From Clostridiales bacterium UBA6330 (GTDB lineage Bacteria; Bacillota; Clostridia; Oscillospirales; CAG-272), in the NCBI GenBank assembly GCA_002438075.1, contig DJSQ01000002.1, positions 1,647-14,832 on the forward strand: a stretch of DNA of 13,186 nt. The letters are read 5' to 3'. The stretch's first letter is position 1. Every line of letters starts with the position of its first letter. Below the pieces are notes generated by a model. The model searched no databases, was not told where the DNA came from, and was given only the letters and a program-made list of their open reading frames with translations. This document shows, one piece after another, positions 6,385 to 13,186 of this stretch. A program made the position numbers and the translations under genes.

Positions 6385-7605
6385 ATGGGGAAAACCGTTG
6401 TGGAAATCAACACCTCGGATTACGGCAGTACGGGGAATATCATGCTCCAAATCGCGGATTGCGGAGAGAAGAACGGCTTCTCGGTCTACACCGTTTCGCG
6501 GAGGTGGAGGGGCAAGCAGACCCCGAAGCACGCCAAGCACCTTTACGTGGGGTCCTTTCTCGAAAACGGTCTGCACCATTTTTTGAGCAGACTGACGGGG
6601 CTGGAGGGGCATTTTACCGCGTTCGGGACCGCGCGCCTGATTCGCAGGCTGCGGAAGCTGAAGCCCGATGTGATTCATCTGCACAACCTGCACAGCTGGT
6701 ATATCAACCTGCCGATGCTGTTCCGATATATCAAAAAGGAAAACATTCCCGTGGTCTGGACCCTGCATGACTGCTGGGCGTTTACGGGGCACTGCCCGTA
6801 TTTTGACATGGCGGGGTGCGACAAATGGAAAACCGACTGTCGGGGGTGCTCGCTCCATCGGCGCTATCCCGAGAGCCTGACCGACAACGCGGGGAAAATG
6901 CACCGCAGGAAAAAGAAGTGGTTTTGCGGCGTGAGCAACCTGACCGTGGTCACGCCGTCCGAGTGGCTGGCGGGGCTGGTGAAGCAATCCTATCTGGGGG
7001 AGTACCCCGTTCGGGTCATCCGCAACGGAATCGACCTTTCGGTGTTCAAGCCGACCGCCTCGGATTTCCGCGCGAAGCATGGAATTCCCGCGGATTGTTT
7101 CCTGCTTCTCGGTGTTGCGTTTGACTGGGGCCCCCGCAAGGGCGCGGACGTGTTCGCGGAGCTGTATCGCAGACTGGACCCCGCGCAGTATCGGATTGTG
7201 CTGGTGGGAACGAACGACGAGGTGGACCGCAGTCTGCCCGAGGGGATTCTGACCGTCCACCGTACACAGAACCAAACCGAGCTTGCCGAAATCTACACGG
7301 CGGCGGACCTGTTCGTGAATCCAACGCGGGAGGAGAATTATCCCACGGTCAACATGGAGGCGCTCGCCTGCGGGACCCCTGTTGTGACCTTCCGCACGGG
7401 CGGAAGCCCCGAAATCCCCGATGCGACCTGCGGCAGTGTGGTCCCGAAGGACGATGTGGATGCACTGGAGCGGGAAATTGTGCGGGTCTGCACGGAAAAG
7501 CCGTACCCGCCTAAGTCTTGCCTGAGGAGGGCTCGGGAATTTGACCGAAACGAAAAATTTATGGAATATGTGAGGCTTTACGAAACCGTAAATGAACAGA
7601 AGTAA
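6385..7605 (+). CDS. Glycosyltransferase family 4
   Basis: This 406-residue retaining glycosyltransferase has a full GT4 signature. The N-terminal lobe has EINTSDYGSTGNI (7-19), then DVIHLHNLH (95-103) and TLHDCWAFTGHC (126-137). The C-terminal lobe has TPSEWLAG (190-197), VIRNGID (211-217) and the donor-phosphate basic pair R251-K252. It also has the E-x7-E pair E317/E325 in EENYPTVNMEALACGTPV. Five cysteines (130, 137, 145, 152, 155) cluster in a loop typical of a GT4 subfamily found in capsule and colanic-acid-type clusters. The ATG at 6385 is preferred over the in-frame ATG at 6319, because the latter overlaps the previous gene and AGGGAG lies at 6374-6379. Its end overlaps the flippase start by 14 bp. 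The sugar specificity is unknown. Confidence 0.88.
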   Translation: MGKTVVEINTSDYGSTGNIMLQIADCGEKNGFSVYTVSRRWRGKQTPKHAKHLYVGSFLENGLHHFLSRLTGLEGHFTAFGTARLIRRLRKLKPDVIHLHNLHSWYINLPMLFRYIKKENIPVVWTLHDCWAFTGHCPYFDMAGCDKWKTDCRGCSLHRRYPESLTDNAGKMHRRKKKWFCGVSNLTVVTPSEWLAGLVKQSYLGEYPVRVIRNGIDLSVFKPTASDFRAKHGIPADCFLLLGVAFDWGPRKGADVFAELYRRLDPAQYRIVLVGTNDEVDRSLPEGILTVHRTQNQTELAEIYTAADLFVNPTREENYPTVNMEALACGTPVVTFRTGGSPEIPDATCGSVVPKDDVDALEREIVRVCTEKPYPPKSCLRRAREFDRNEKFMEYVRLYETVNEQK

Positions 7606-8929
7606 GGTAGTGAAAAACGCGTCGTGGCTCATCGGCATCCAGCTGGTCAAATCGTTGCTGGCGCTGGTGATTTCCATGCTGACTGCGCGCTTTCTGGGAC
7701 CATCCGGCTTCGGGCTGATCAACTATGCCGCGTCCATTGTGTCCTTCGTTGCACCGATTATGTATCTGGGACTGACGGGCGTGCTGGTGCGGGAGCTGGT
7801 CACGCATCCCGAGCGGGAGGGGGAGATTCTCGGAACCTCAATCCTTCTGACCTTTTGCTCCTCTCTGCTTTGCATCGGCGGTGTGGCTGCGTTTGTCTCG
7901 ATTGCGAACTTCGGAGAGCGGGATACCCTGTTGGTCTGTCTGCTCTACAGCTCGCTTCTGATTTTCCAGAGCCTTGAAATCATGATTTACTGGTTTCAGG
8001 CAAAGCTGTTGTCCAAATATTCGTCCATCGTCGCGCTGTTTTCTTATGTGATTGTTTCGGGCTATAAGATATTCCTGCTGGCAACGGGAAAGAGCGTGTA
8101 CTGGTTCGCGGTCTCCAACGCACTGGACTACATGGTGATTGCAATCTGCCTCTTTTTCGTCTATCGGCGGGTGGGCGGAGCAAAGCTCCTGTTCTCGTGG
8201 GAAACGGCGAAGCGACTGCTGAAAAAAAGCCGCTATTACATTATCCCCGAGATGATGGTCGCAATCTTTGCACAGACCGACCGCATCATGCTCAAGCTGA
8301 TGATTGACGATGCGGCAACGGGCTACTATTCGGCGGCTGTCACCTGCGCGAGCATGACGGCGTTTGTGTTTTCGGCGATCATCGATTCCTTCCGCCCGAT
8401 GATTTTTGATGATAAGAAGAACAACGAGGAGCGGTACGAAAAGGATGTGTGCAGGCTCTACAGCATCATCATCTATCTGTCGCTCCTGCAAAGCGTGTTC
8501 ATCACGGCATTCTCGGGGCTGATTGTCAGAATCCTGTACGGTGCGGACTACGCACCGAGCGTGAATGTTCTGCGGCTGGTTGTGTGGTATACCACATTTT
8601 CCTATATCGGCTCGGTGCGGAACATCTGGATTCTTGCGGAGGGCAAGCAGAAATACCTGTGGGTTATCAACCTGTCGGGCGCGGCGGCAAACGTGGTGCT
8701 CAACTATTTCCTGATTCCCGTTATGGGCATTATGGGCGCGGCGCTCGCCTCGCTGATTACGCAATCCTTTACCAACGTAATCATCGGCTTTCTTCTCAAG
8801 CCGATTCGCGGCAATAACCGCCTGATGCTCAAAGCCCTGAACCCCGCCGATTGCGTGCGGGCGGTCAGAACGCTACTCAAAAGAAAGCAAACCGATTCCG
8901 AATCAGTCGGAGCAAGGAAGGACGTATGA
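7592..8929 (+). CDS. wzx: Oligosaccharide (Wzx-type) flippase
   Basis: This 445-residue protein is almost entirely hydrophobic, with about 12-14 membrane helices, and belongs to the polysaccharide transporter branch of the MOP superfamily. The start, KNASWLIGIQLVKSLLALVISMLTARFLGPSGFGLINYA, is the classic family N-terminus, with the LGPSGFG motif after the first helix. YYIIPEMMVAIFAQTDRIML marks the middle of the protein, where the second half begins. Its role would be to flip undecaprenyl-linked repeat units to the outer face of the membrane. It overlaps the preceding glycosyltransferase by 14 bp and the following LicD gene by 4 bp (ATGA). No strong ribosome binding site precedes its ATG, which suggests translational coupling. 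The C-terminal tail from about residue 410 is basic and probably cytoplasmic. The exact substrate is not predictable. Confidence 0.9.
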   Translation: MNRSKVVKNASWLIGIQLVKSLLALVISMLTARFLGPSGFGLINYAASIVSFVAPIMYLGLTGVLVRELVTHPEREGEILGTSILLTFCSSLLCIGGVAAFVSIANFGERDTLLVCLLYSSLLIFQSLEIMIYWFQAKLLSKYSSIVALFSYVIVSGYKIFLLATGKSVYWFAVSNALDYMVIAICLFFVYRRVGGAKLLFSWETAKRLLKKSRYYIIPEMMVAIFAQTDRIMLKLMIDDAATGYYSAAVTCASMTAFVFSAIIDSFRPMIFDDKKNNEERYEKDVCRLYSIIIYLSLLQSVFITAFSGLIVRILYGADYAPSVNVLRLVVWYTTFSYIGSVRNIWILAEGKQKYLWVINLSGAAANVVLNYFLIPVMGIMGAALASLITQSFTNVIIGFLLKPIRGNNRLMLKALNPADCVRAVRTLLKRKQTDSESVGARKDV

Positions 8930-9729
8930 AAAGAATCGATGACAAGGAGCTGAAGCGCATTCAGCTTGAAATTATGGACGTGGTAACGGATTTCTGCGAT
9001 GCGAACGGAATCCGCTACTGGCTCGACAGCGGAACGCTGTTGGGCGCGATTCGCCACAAGGGGTATATCCCGTGGGACGACGATATCGACATCGGAATGC
9101 TGCGGGAGGATTACGAGCGGTTTCTGTCGGTTTTCAATGAAACCAATGACCGCTACCGCGTGTTGAGCCTTGCGCAGGACCCGAGCTTCGGGCTTCCGTT
9201 TGCAAAGGTCTGCGATACGACCACGGTGCTGTACGAGCCGGACGAGCGGGGCAGCAAAATGGCGGTCAACATCGACATTTTCCCCTACGACCGCGCACCG
9301 GATGACGATGCGGCGGCGAACGAAATGTTTGACAGGCGGAACGAATTGCGGAAAATCTATTCCATTCGGCACGACAGGACCTTTGGCGGTCCTGTGACCA
9401 AAGTCCTGCGCGGCATGCGGAAGCTCGCCTATCGGCTGTTCCGCCCGAACGTGACGGTGCAGGAAATGATTGACAACGCAACGCGCTTTGCCAAAGTGGA
9501 CACGAAGCGGGTGGGGGACTTCACGGGATATTCCCGTATGATGTGCGACCGCAGGGTATTCGATTCCTTTGTCGAGGTGGAATTTGAAGGCAAGCAATAT
9601 AAAGCGCCCATCGGCTGGGACGAATGGCTGACCTGCTACTACGGCGACTATATGCAGCTTCCGCCCGAAAACGAGCGCGTGACGCATCATTCATTTGTTG
9701 CGTATCTGGATGACCCAAAAGAAGATTAA
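8926..9729 (+). CDS. LicD-family phosphotransferase
   Basis: This 267-residue protein belongs to the LicD (fukutin-like) family, nucleotidyltransferase-fold enzymes that attach phosphocholine or related phospho-substituents to sugars of surface glycans. The core motif is intact: GTLLGAIRH (36-44) and IPWDDDIDI (48-56), whose aspartates bind the catalytic metal. The C-terminal part ends with YYGDYMQLPPENERVTHH, also typical of the family. The ATG at 8926 overlaps the flippase stop (ATGA) and follows AAGGAAGG (8914-8921); an in-frame ATG at 8851 lies inside the flippase gene and is less likely. No choline uptake, kinase or cytidylyltransferase gene (LicB, LicA, LicC) is in the window, so the donor could be CDP-choline made elsewhere or another phospho-donor. 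It probably decorates the repeat unit before or during export. Confidence 0.88.
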   Translation: MKRIDDKELKRIQLEIMDVVTDFCDANGIRYWLDSGTLLGAIRHKGYIPWDDDIDIGMLREDYERFLSVFNETNDRYRVLSLAQDPSFGLPFAKVCDTTTVLYEPDERGSKMAVNIDIFPYDRAPDDDAAANEMFDRRNELRKIYSIRHDRTFGGPVTKVLRGMRKLAYRLFRPNVTVQEMIDNATRFAKVDTKRVGDFTGYSRMMCDRRVFDSFVEVEFEGKQYKAPIGWDEWLTCYYGDYMQLPPENERVTHHSFVAYLDDPKED

Positions 9730-9748
9730 CAGAAAAGAGGAGCAAACC

Positions 9749-10789
9749 ATGTCATTATTCCAAAACAAAACCCTTTTAATCACAGGCGGGACCGGTTCGT
9801 TCGGCAATGCGGTCCTGAACCGCTTCCTTCGCACGGACATCGGCGAAATCCGCATTTTCTCCCGCGATGAGAAGAAGCAGGACGATATGCGCCACGAGTT
9901 TCAGGCGAAGATGCCCGAGGTGGCGGACAAAATCAAGTTCTATATCGGTGACGTGCGCGACCTGCAATCCTGCCGCAGTGCGATGTACGGCGTGGACTAT
10001 ATTTTCCACGCGGCGGCGCTCAAGCAGGTCCCGTCCTGCGAGTTCTTCCCGATGGAAGCCGTCCGCACCAACGTCATCGGCACCGACAACGTGCTGACCG
10101 CCGCAATCGAGGCGGGTGTGGAGTGCGTGATTTGCCTCTCCACCGACAAGGCGGCGTACCCGATCAACGCCATGGGCATTACCAAGGCGATTGAGGAGAA
10201 GGTCGCGGTGGCGAAGTCCCGCAATTCGGGCAAGACCAAAATCTGCTGCACCCGCTACGGCAACGTCATGTGCTCCAGAGGCTCGGTCATTCCGCTCTGG
10301 ATTGATCAAATCAAAAACGGCAACCCCATCACCATCACCGAGCCGAAGATGACCCGCTTCATCATGTCTCTGGAGGAGGCGGTCGACCTCGTGCTCTTTG
10401 CCTTTGAGCACGGCGAGAATGGCGACCTGCTGATTCAGAAGGCACCCGCCTGCACCATCGGCACGCAGGCACAGGCGGTCTGCGAGCTGTTCGGCGGCAA
10501 GAAGGAGGACATCAAGGTCATCGGCATCCGCCACGGCGAGAAGATGTACGAAACGCTTCTGACCAACGAGGAGTGCGCGAAGGCGGTTGATATGGGCAAC
10601 TTCTACCGCGTCCCCGCCGACAACCGCGGGTTGAATTACGACAAGTACTTCAAGGAGGGTGACGAGAAGCGCAACGTGCTGACCGAGTTCAACTCCAACA
10701 ACACGCGTCTGCTGGATGTGGAGGAGACCAAAGCGAAGATTGCTTCACTTGCCTACATTCAGGAAGAGCTTGCAAAGGTGGGAAAATAA
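9749..10789 (+). CDS. capE: UDP-GlcNAc 4,6-dehydratase/5-epimerase (CapE)
   Basis: This 346-residue cytoplasmic enzyme matches CapE/WbjB in length and motifs. It is the first step from UDP-GlcNAc to UDP-L-FucNAc: removal of water across C4-C6 with inversion at C5, giving a 4-keto-6-deoxy-L-arabino intermediate. The NAD(P)-binding loop GGTGSFG is at 13-19 and HAAALKQVP at 87-95. The catalytic region is STDK (131-134) followed by YPINAMGITK, where M142 replaces the usual SDR tyrosine of the YxxxK motif and K146 is kept, as in CapE. The ATG at 9749 follows an AGAGGAG ribosome binding site and starts 19 bp after the LicD stop. CapG follows with no gap (TAAATG). FlaA1/PseB-type dehydratases are the main alternative, but the CapG and CapF neighbours favour CapE. 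Confidence 0.92.
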   Translation: MSLFQNKTLLITGGTGSFGNAVLNRFLRTDIGEIRIFSRDEKKQDDMRHEFQAKMPEVADKIKFYIGDVRDLQSCRSAMYGVDYIFHAAALKQVPSCEFFPMEAVRTNVIGTDNVLTAAIEAGVECVICLSTDKAAYPINAMGITKAIEEKVAVAKSRNSGKTKICCTRYGNVMCSRGSVIPLWIDQIKNGNPITITEPKMTRFIMSLEEAVDLVLFAFEHGENGDLLIQKAPACTIGTQAQAVCELFGGKKEDIKVIGIRHGEKMYETLLTNEECAKAVDMGNFYRVPADNRGLNYDKYFKEGDEKRNVLTEFNSNNTRLLDVEETKAKIASLAYIQEELAKVGK

Positions 10790-11962
10790 ATGTTTGAGAA
10801 TGTGAAGTGGCAGGAAAACGGCAGGCTGAAGCTGTTGATTATCGTGGGGACCCGTCCCGAAATCATCCGCCTTTCCGCCGTGATTACCAAGTGCCGCAGA
10901 TATTTTGATACGCTCCTTGCCCACACGGGGCAGAACTACGATTACAACCTCAACGGGGTATTCTTCAAGGACCTGAAGCTGGCGGACCCCGAGGTTTACC
11001 TCGACGCGGTCGGCTCGAACCTCGGGGAGACCTGCGGGAACATCATTGCGAAGTCCTACACGCTCATGGCGGAAATCAAGCCCGATGCGGTGTTGGTTCT
11101 GGGTGACACCAACTCCTGCCTGTCTGTCATCGGGGCGAAGCGGCTGCATATTCCGATTTTCCACATGGAAGCGGGCAACCGTTGCAAGGACGAATGCCTG
11201 CCCGAGGAGACCAATCGCCGCATTGTGGACATCATTTCGGATGTCAACATGGCGTATTCCGAGCACGCGCGGCGCTATCTTGCCGACTGCGGACTGCCGA
11301 AGGAACGCACCTATGTTACGGGCTCCCCGATGGCGGAGGTGCTGCGGAACAACCTTGCCGAGATGGAAGCGAGCGACATTCACGCCCGCCTCGGGCTGGA
11401 GAAGGGGAAGTATATCCTGCTTTCCGCGCACCGCGAGGAGAATATCGACACCGAGAAGAACTTCACAAGCCTGTTTACGGCAATCAACAAAATGGCGGAA
11501 AAGTACGATATGCCCATTCTGTATTCCTGCCATCCGCGCAGCCGCAAGCGGCTGGAGACGAGCGGCTTCAAGCTGGACCGCCGCGTTATCCAACACGAGC
11601 CGCTCGGCTTCCACGACTACAACTGTCTCCAGATGAACGCCTTCTGCGTGGTATCCGACAGCGGCACGCTCCCCGAGGAGAGTAGCTTTTTCACGTCTAT
11701 CGGACATCCCTTCCCCGCAGTCTGCATCCGTACCTCGACCGAGCGCCCCGAGGCGCTGGACAAGGCGTGCTTCATCCTCTCGGGCATTGACGAGAAGGGC
11801 TTGCTTCAGTCGGTCGACACGGCGGTGGAGATGAACCGAAACGGCGACTACGGCATTCCCGTGCCCGATTATGTGGAGGAGAATGTCTCCACGAAGGTGG
11901 TCAAAATCATTCAGTCCTACACGGGCGTGGTCAATAAGATGGTCTGGAGAAAAGAGCAATGA
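10790..11962 (+). CDS. capG: UDP-N-acetylglucosamine 2-epimerase family protein (CapG)
   Basis: This 390-residue GT-B-fold, non-hydrolysing epimerase inverts C2 of a UDP-N-acetyl sugar. In this pathway it would convert UDP-6-deoxy-L-TalNAc to UDP-L-FucNAc as the last step. Motifs match the WecB superfamily: VGTRPEIIRL (19-28), HTGQNYD (45-51), LGDTNS with D106, HMEAGNR with E127, PEETNRRIVD with E140, SAHREEN with H213, and SDSGTLPEE near residue 288. The NRCKDECLPEE stretch is typical of the CapG/WbjD branch rather than MnaA. The ATG directly follows the CapE stop, with AAGGTGG upstream. The end overlaps CapF by 4 bp (ATGA). Plain UDP-GlcNAc/ManNAc epimerase activity is the alternative; adjacency to CapE and CapF argues for CapG. 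Confidence 0.92.
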   Translation: MFENVKWQENGRLKLLIIVGTRPEIIRLSAVITKCRRYFDTLLAHTGQNYDYNLNGVFFKDLKLADPEVYLDAVGSNLGETCGNIIAKSYTLMAEIKPDAVLVLGDTNSCLSVIGAKRLHIPIFHMEAGNRCKDECLPEETNRRIVDIISDVNMAYSEHARRYLADCGLPKERTYVTGSPMAEVLRNNLAEMEASDIHARLGLEKGKYILLSAHREENIDTEKNFTSLFTAINKMAEKYDMPILYSCHPRSRKRLETSGFKLDRRVIQHEPLGFHDYNCLQMNAFCVVSDSGTLPEESSFFTSIGHPFPAVCIRTSTERPEALDKACFILSGIDEKGLLQSVDTAVEMNRNGDYGIPVPDYVEENVSTKVVKIIQSYTGVVNKMVWRKEQ

Positions 11963-13155
11963 ACATACTGGTAACGGGTGCAAGGGGCTTTGTCGGGCGG
12001 AATCTCTGCGAGAATCTGAAGAATCTGCGCGACGGCAAGAACCGCACAAGACCGAGCCTCCGAATCGAGGGAATTTACGAATACGACATCGACAGCACGG
12101 CGGAGGAGCTGGACGAATTCTGCGCGAAGGCGGATTTCGTGTTCCACCTTGCGGGGGTGAACCGCCCGAAGGACCCCGCCGAATTCCGCGCGGGCAATTT
12201 CGGCTTTACGTCCGTGCTTCTGGACACGCTGAAAAAGCACGGGAACAAGTGCCCCGTGATGATTTCCTCCTCGATTCAGGCGACCTGCATCGGGCGCTAC
12301 GACGGTGACTACGGCAGGAGCAAGAAGGCGGGGGAGGATTTGGTATTTGCCTACGGGGAGGAGACGGGTGCGAAGGTGTTGGTTTACCGTTTCCCGAACC
12401 TTGCGGGCAAGTGGGCGCGACCGAACTATAACAGCGCGGTTGCGACCTTCTGCAACAACATTGCGCACGATCTGCCGATTACGGTCAACGACCCGTCGGT
12501 GGAATTGGAGCTATTGTTCATTGACGATCTGGTGGAAGAATTATTCGATGCGCTGGAGGGGCGGGAGCACCGTTGTAAATTTGACGGTGTGAACGCGGTT
12601 CCGACCGATGGCGGCAGGTACTGCGCCGCGCCCGTGACGCACAGGGCAACGCTGGGGTACATTGTGGAGTGCTTGCAAAAGTTCCGCGACCAGCCGCGGA
12701 CGCTGGTGATTCCCGAGATTCCGAACGGGAGCTTTGAGAAGAAGCTGTACTCGATGTATCTGTCCTATCTGCCGCAGGAGAAGGTGGCGTTCCCGCTGAA
12801 GATGAACGTTGACGCGCGGGGGAGCTTTACGGAGCTTTTGAAAACCGAGAAATGCGGGCAGGTGAGTGTCAACATTTCCAAGCCCGGGATTACGAAGGGA
12901 CAGCACTGGCACAACTCGAAGTGGGAGTTTTTCATTGTGGTATCGGGTCACGGCATGATTGAGGAGCGCAGAATCGGCTCGGACGAGGTTCTGCGGTTTG
13001 AAGTCTCGGGCGAGAAGCTCGAGGCGGTTCATATGCTCCCCGGCTACACGCACAACATCATCAACCTTTCCGACACGGAGGACCTGATAACGGTAATGTG
13101 GGCAAACGAGCAATTCGACCCCGCCCACCCCGACACATTCGGCGAACCTGTTTGA
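11959..13155 (+). CDS. capF: Bifunctional UDP-L-FucNAc pathway epimerase/reductase (CapF, SDR plus cupin)
   Basis: This 398-residue, two-domain enzyme matches CapF/WbjC. The C-terminal cupin epimerises C3 of the CapE product, and the N-terminal SDR domain reduces the 4-keto group with NADPH, giving UDP-6-deoxy-L-TalNAc. The SDR half shows TGARGFVG (6-13), HLAGVNRP (63-70), SSIQA (104-108) and the catalytic Y118-x3-K122. The cupin half begins near 280 (LKMNVDARGSFTELLKT) and carries the metal-site candidates H316, H318, E323 and H365 in QHWHNSKWE and GYTHNI. It is about 29 residues longer than the 369 I recall for staphylococcal CapF, through small loop insertions. The start overlaps the CapG stop (ATGA), with GGAGA at 11946-11950. 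It is the last complete gene in the window. Confidence 0.93.
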   Translation: MNILVTGARGFVGRNLCENLKNLRDGKNRTRPSLRIEGIYEYDIDSTAEELDEFCAKADFVFHLAGVNRPKDPAEFRAGNFGFTSVLLDTLKKHGNKCPVMISSSIQATCIGRYDGDYGRSKKAGEDLVFAYGEETGAKVLVYRFPNLAGKWARPNYNSAVATFCNNIAHDLPITVNDPSVELELLFIDDLVEELFDALEGREHRCKFDGVNAVPTDGGRYCAAPVTHRATLGYIVECLQKFRDQPRTLVIPEIPNGSFEKKLYSMYLSYLPQEKVAFPLKMNVDARGSFTELLKTEKCGQVSVNISKPGITKGQHWHNSKWEFFIVVSGHGMIEERRIGSDEVLRFEVSGEKLEAVHMLPGYTHNIINLSDTEDLITVMWANEQFDPAHPDTFGEPV

Positions 13156-13186
13156 TGCGGGGAGATAAGGAAAGACCTTGGAGGGA
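13155..13186 (+). other. Probable start region of a further operon gene
   Basis: After the CapF stop (TGA 13153-13155) there is no terminator. An overlapping ATG (13155-13157) opens a frame to the window edge but lacks a ribosome binding site. GGAGG at 13180-13184 looks like the ribosome binding site of a gene starting just beyond the window. Either way the operon appears to continue. Confidence 0.45.

Noticed and set aside
5905..7722. A 605-codon minus-strand open frame opposite the two glycosyltransferases.
   Set aside because: It is antisense to two clearly recognised genes, rich in Arg, Pro and His as expected of a GC-rich shadow frame, and has no family motif.
8583..8596. Perfect 14-bp palindrome TGTGGTATACCACA inside the flippase gene.
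   Set aside because: About one such palindrome is expected by chance in a window of this size, and it lies mid-gene.
9374..9395. Perfect 8-bp inverted repeat with a 6-nt loop inside the LicD gene.
   Set aside because: No T-run follows, it is within a continuous conserved coding frame, and no regulatory role is supported.

Overview
The window most likely comes from the chromosome of a moderately GC-rich member of the Bacillota, probably Clostridia. The evidence is near-consensus TTGACA/TATAAT promoters, strong purine-rich ribosome binding sites (AAGGAG, GGAGG), a lipoprotein-anchored solute-binding protein and Gram-positive-like gene families. The genus cannot be fixed from the sequence alone.

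Layout. Bases 1-717 hold the C-terminal part of a cation:proton antiporter whose start lies left of the window. Bases 839-1848 (+) hold a MarR-family regulator followed by a GNAT acetyltransferase, driven by a perfect consensus promoter with a palindromic candidate operator over the transcription start. Bases 1849-2108 are non-coding and carry a CTCAAR hexanucleotide repeat and a long stem-loop that can terminate transcription from both sides. Bases 2109-4618 (-) form a complete polar amino-acid ABC importer, transcribed in the order solute-binding lipoprotein, permease, ATPase. It has a perfect consensus promoter and a hairpin attenuator between the binding protein and the permease.

Bases 4619-5059 are a divergent intergenic region with a promoter for each side. 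Bases 5060-13155 (+) form one tightly packed surface-polysaccharide (capsule/EPS) operon: two GT-B glycosyltransferases, a Wzx-type flippase, a LicD-family phosphotransferase, then CapE, CapG and CapF homologues. Most junctions overlap by 4-14 bp or are separated by less than 20 bp, so the genes are probably co-transcribed and translationally coupled. The cluster appears to continue past the right edge.

How it works together. CapE, CapF and CapG are the three enzymes that convert UDP-GlcNAc to UDP-N-acetyl-L-fucosamine. The glycosyltransferases would build a lipid-linked repeat unit, LicD would add a phospho-linked substituent, and the flippase would export the unit. No Wzy polymerase, initiating sugar-phosphate transferase or chain-length regulator is in the window, so these are expected outside it.

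I see no convincing new system. The most distinctive points are the roughly 55-residue insertion in the ABC ATPase, the E-G-F order of the cap genes, LicD without choline-activation genes, and the operator-like palindrome at the marR promoter. I see no tRNA, rRNA, CRISPR array or insertion sequence.
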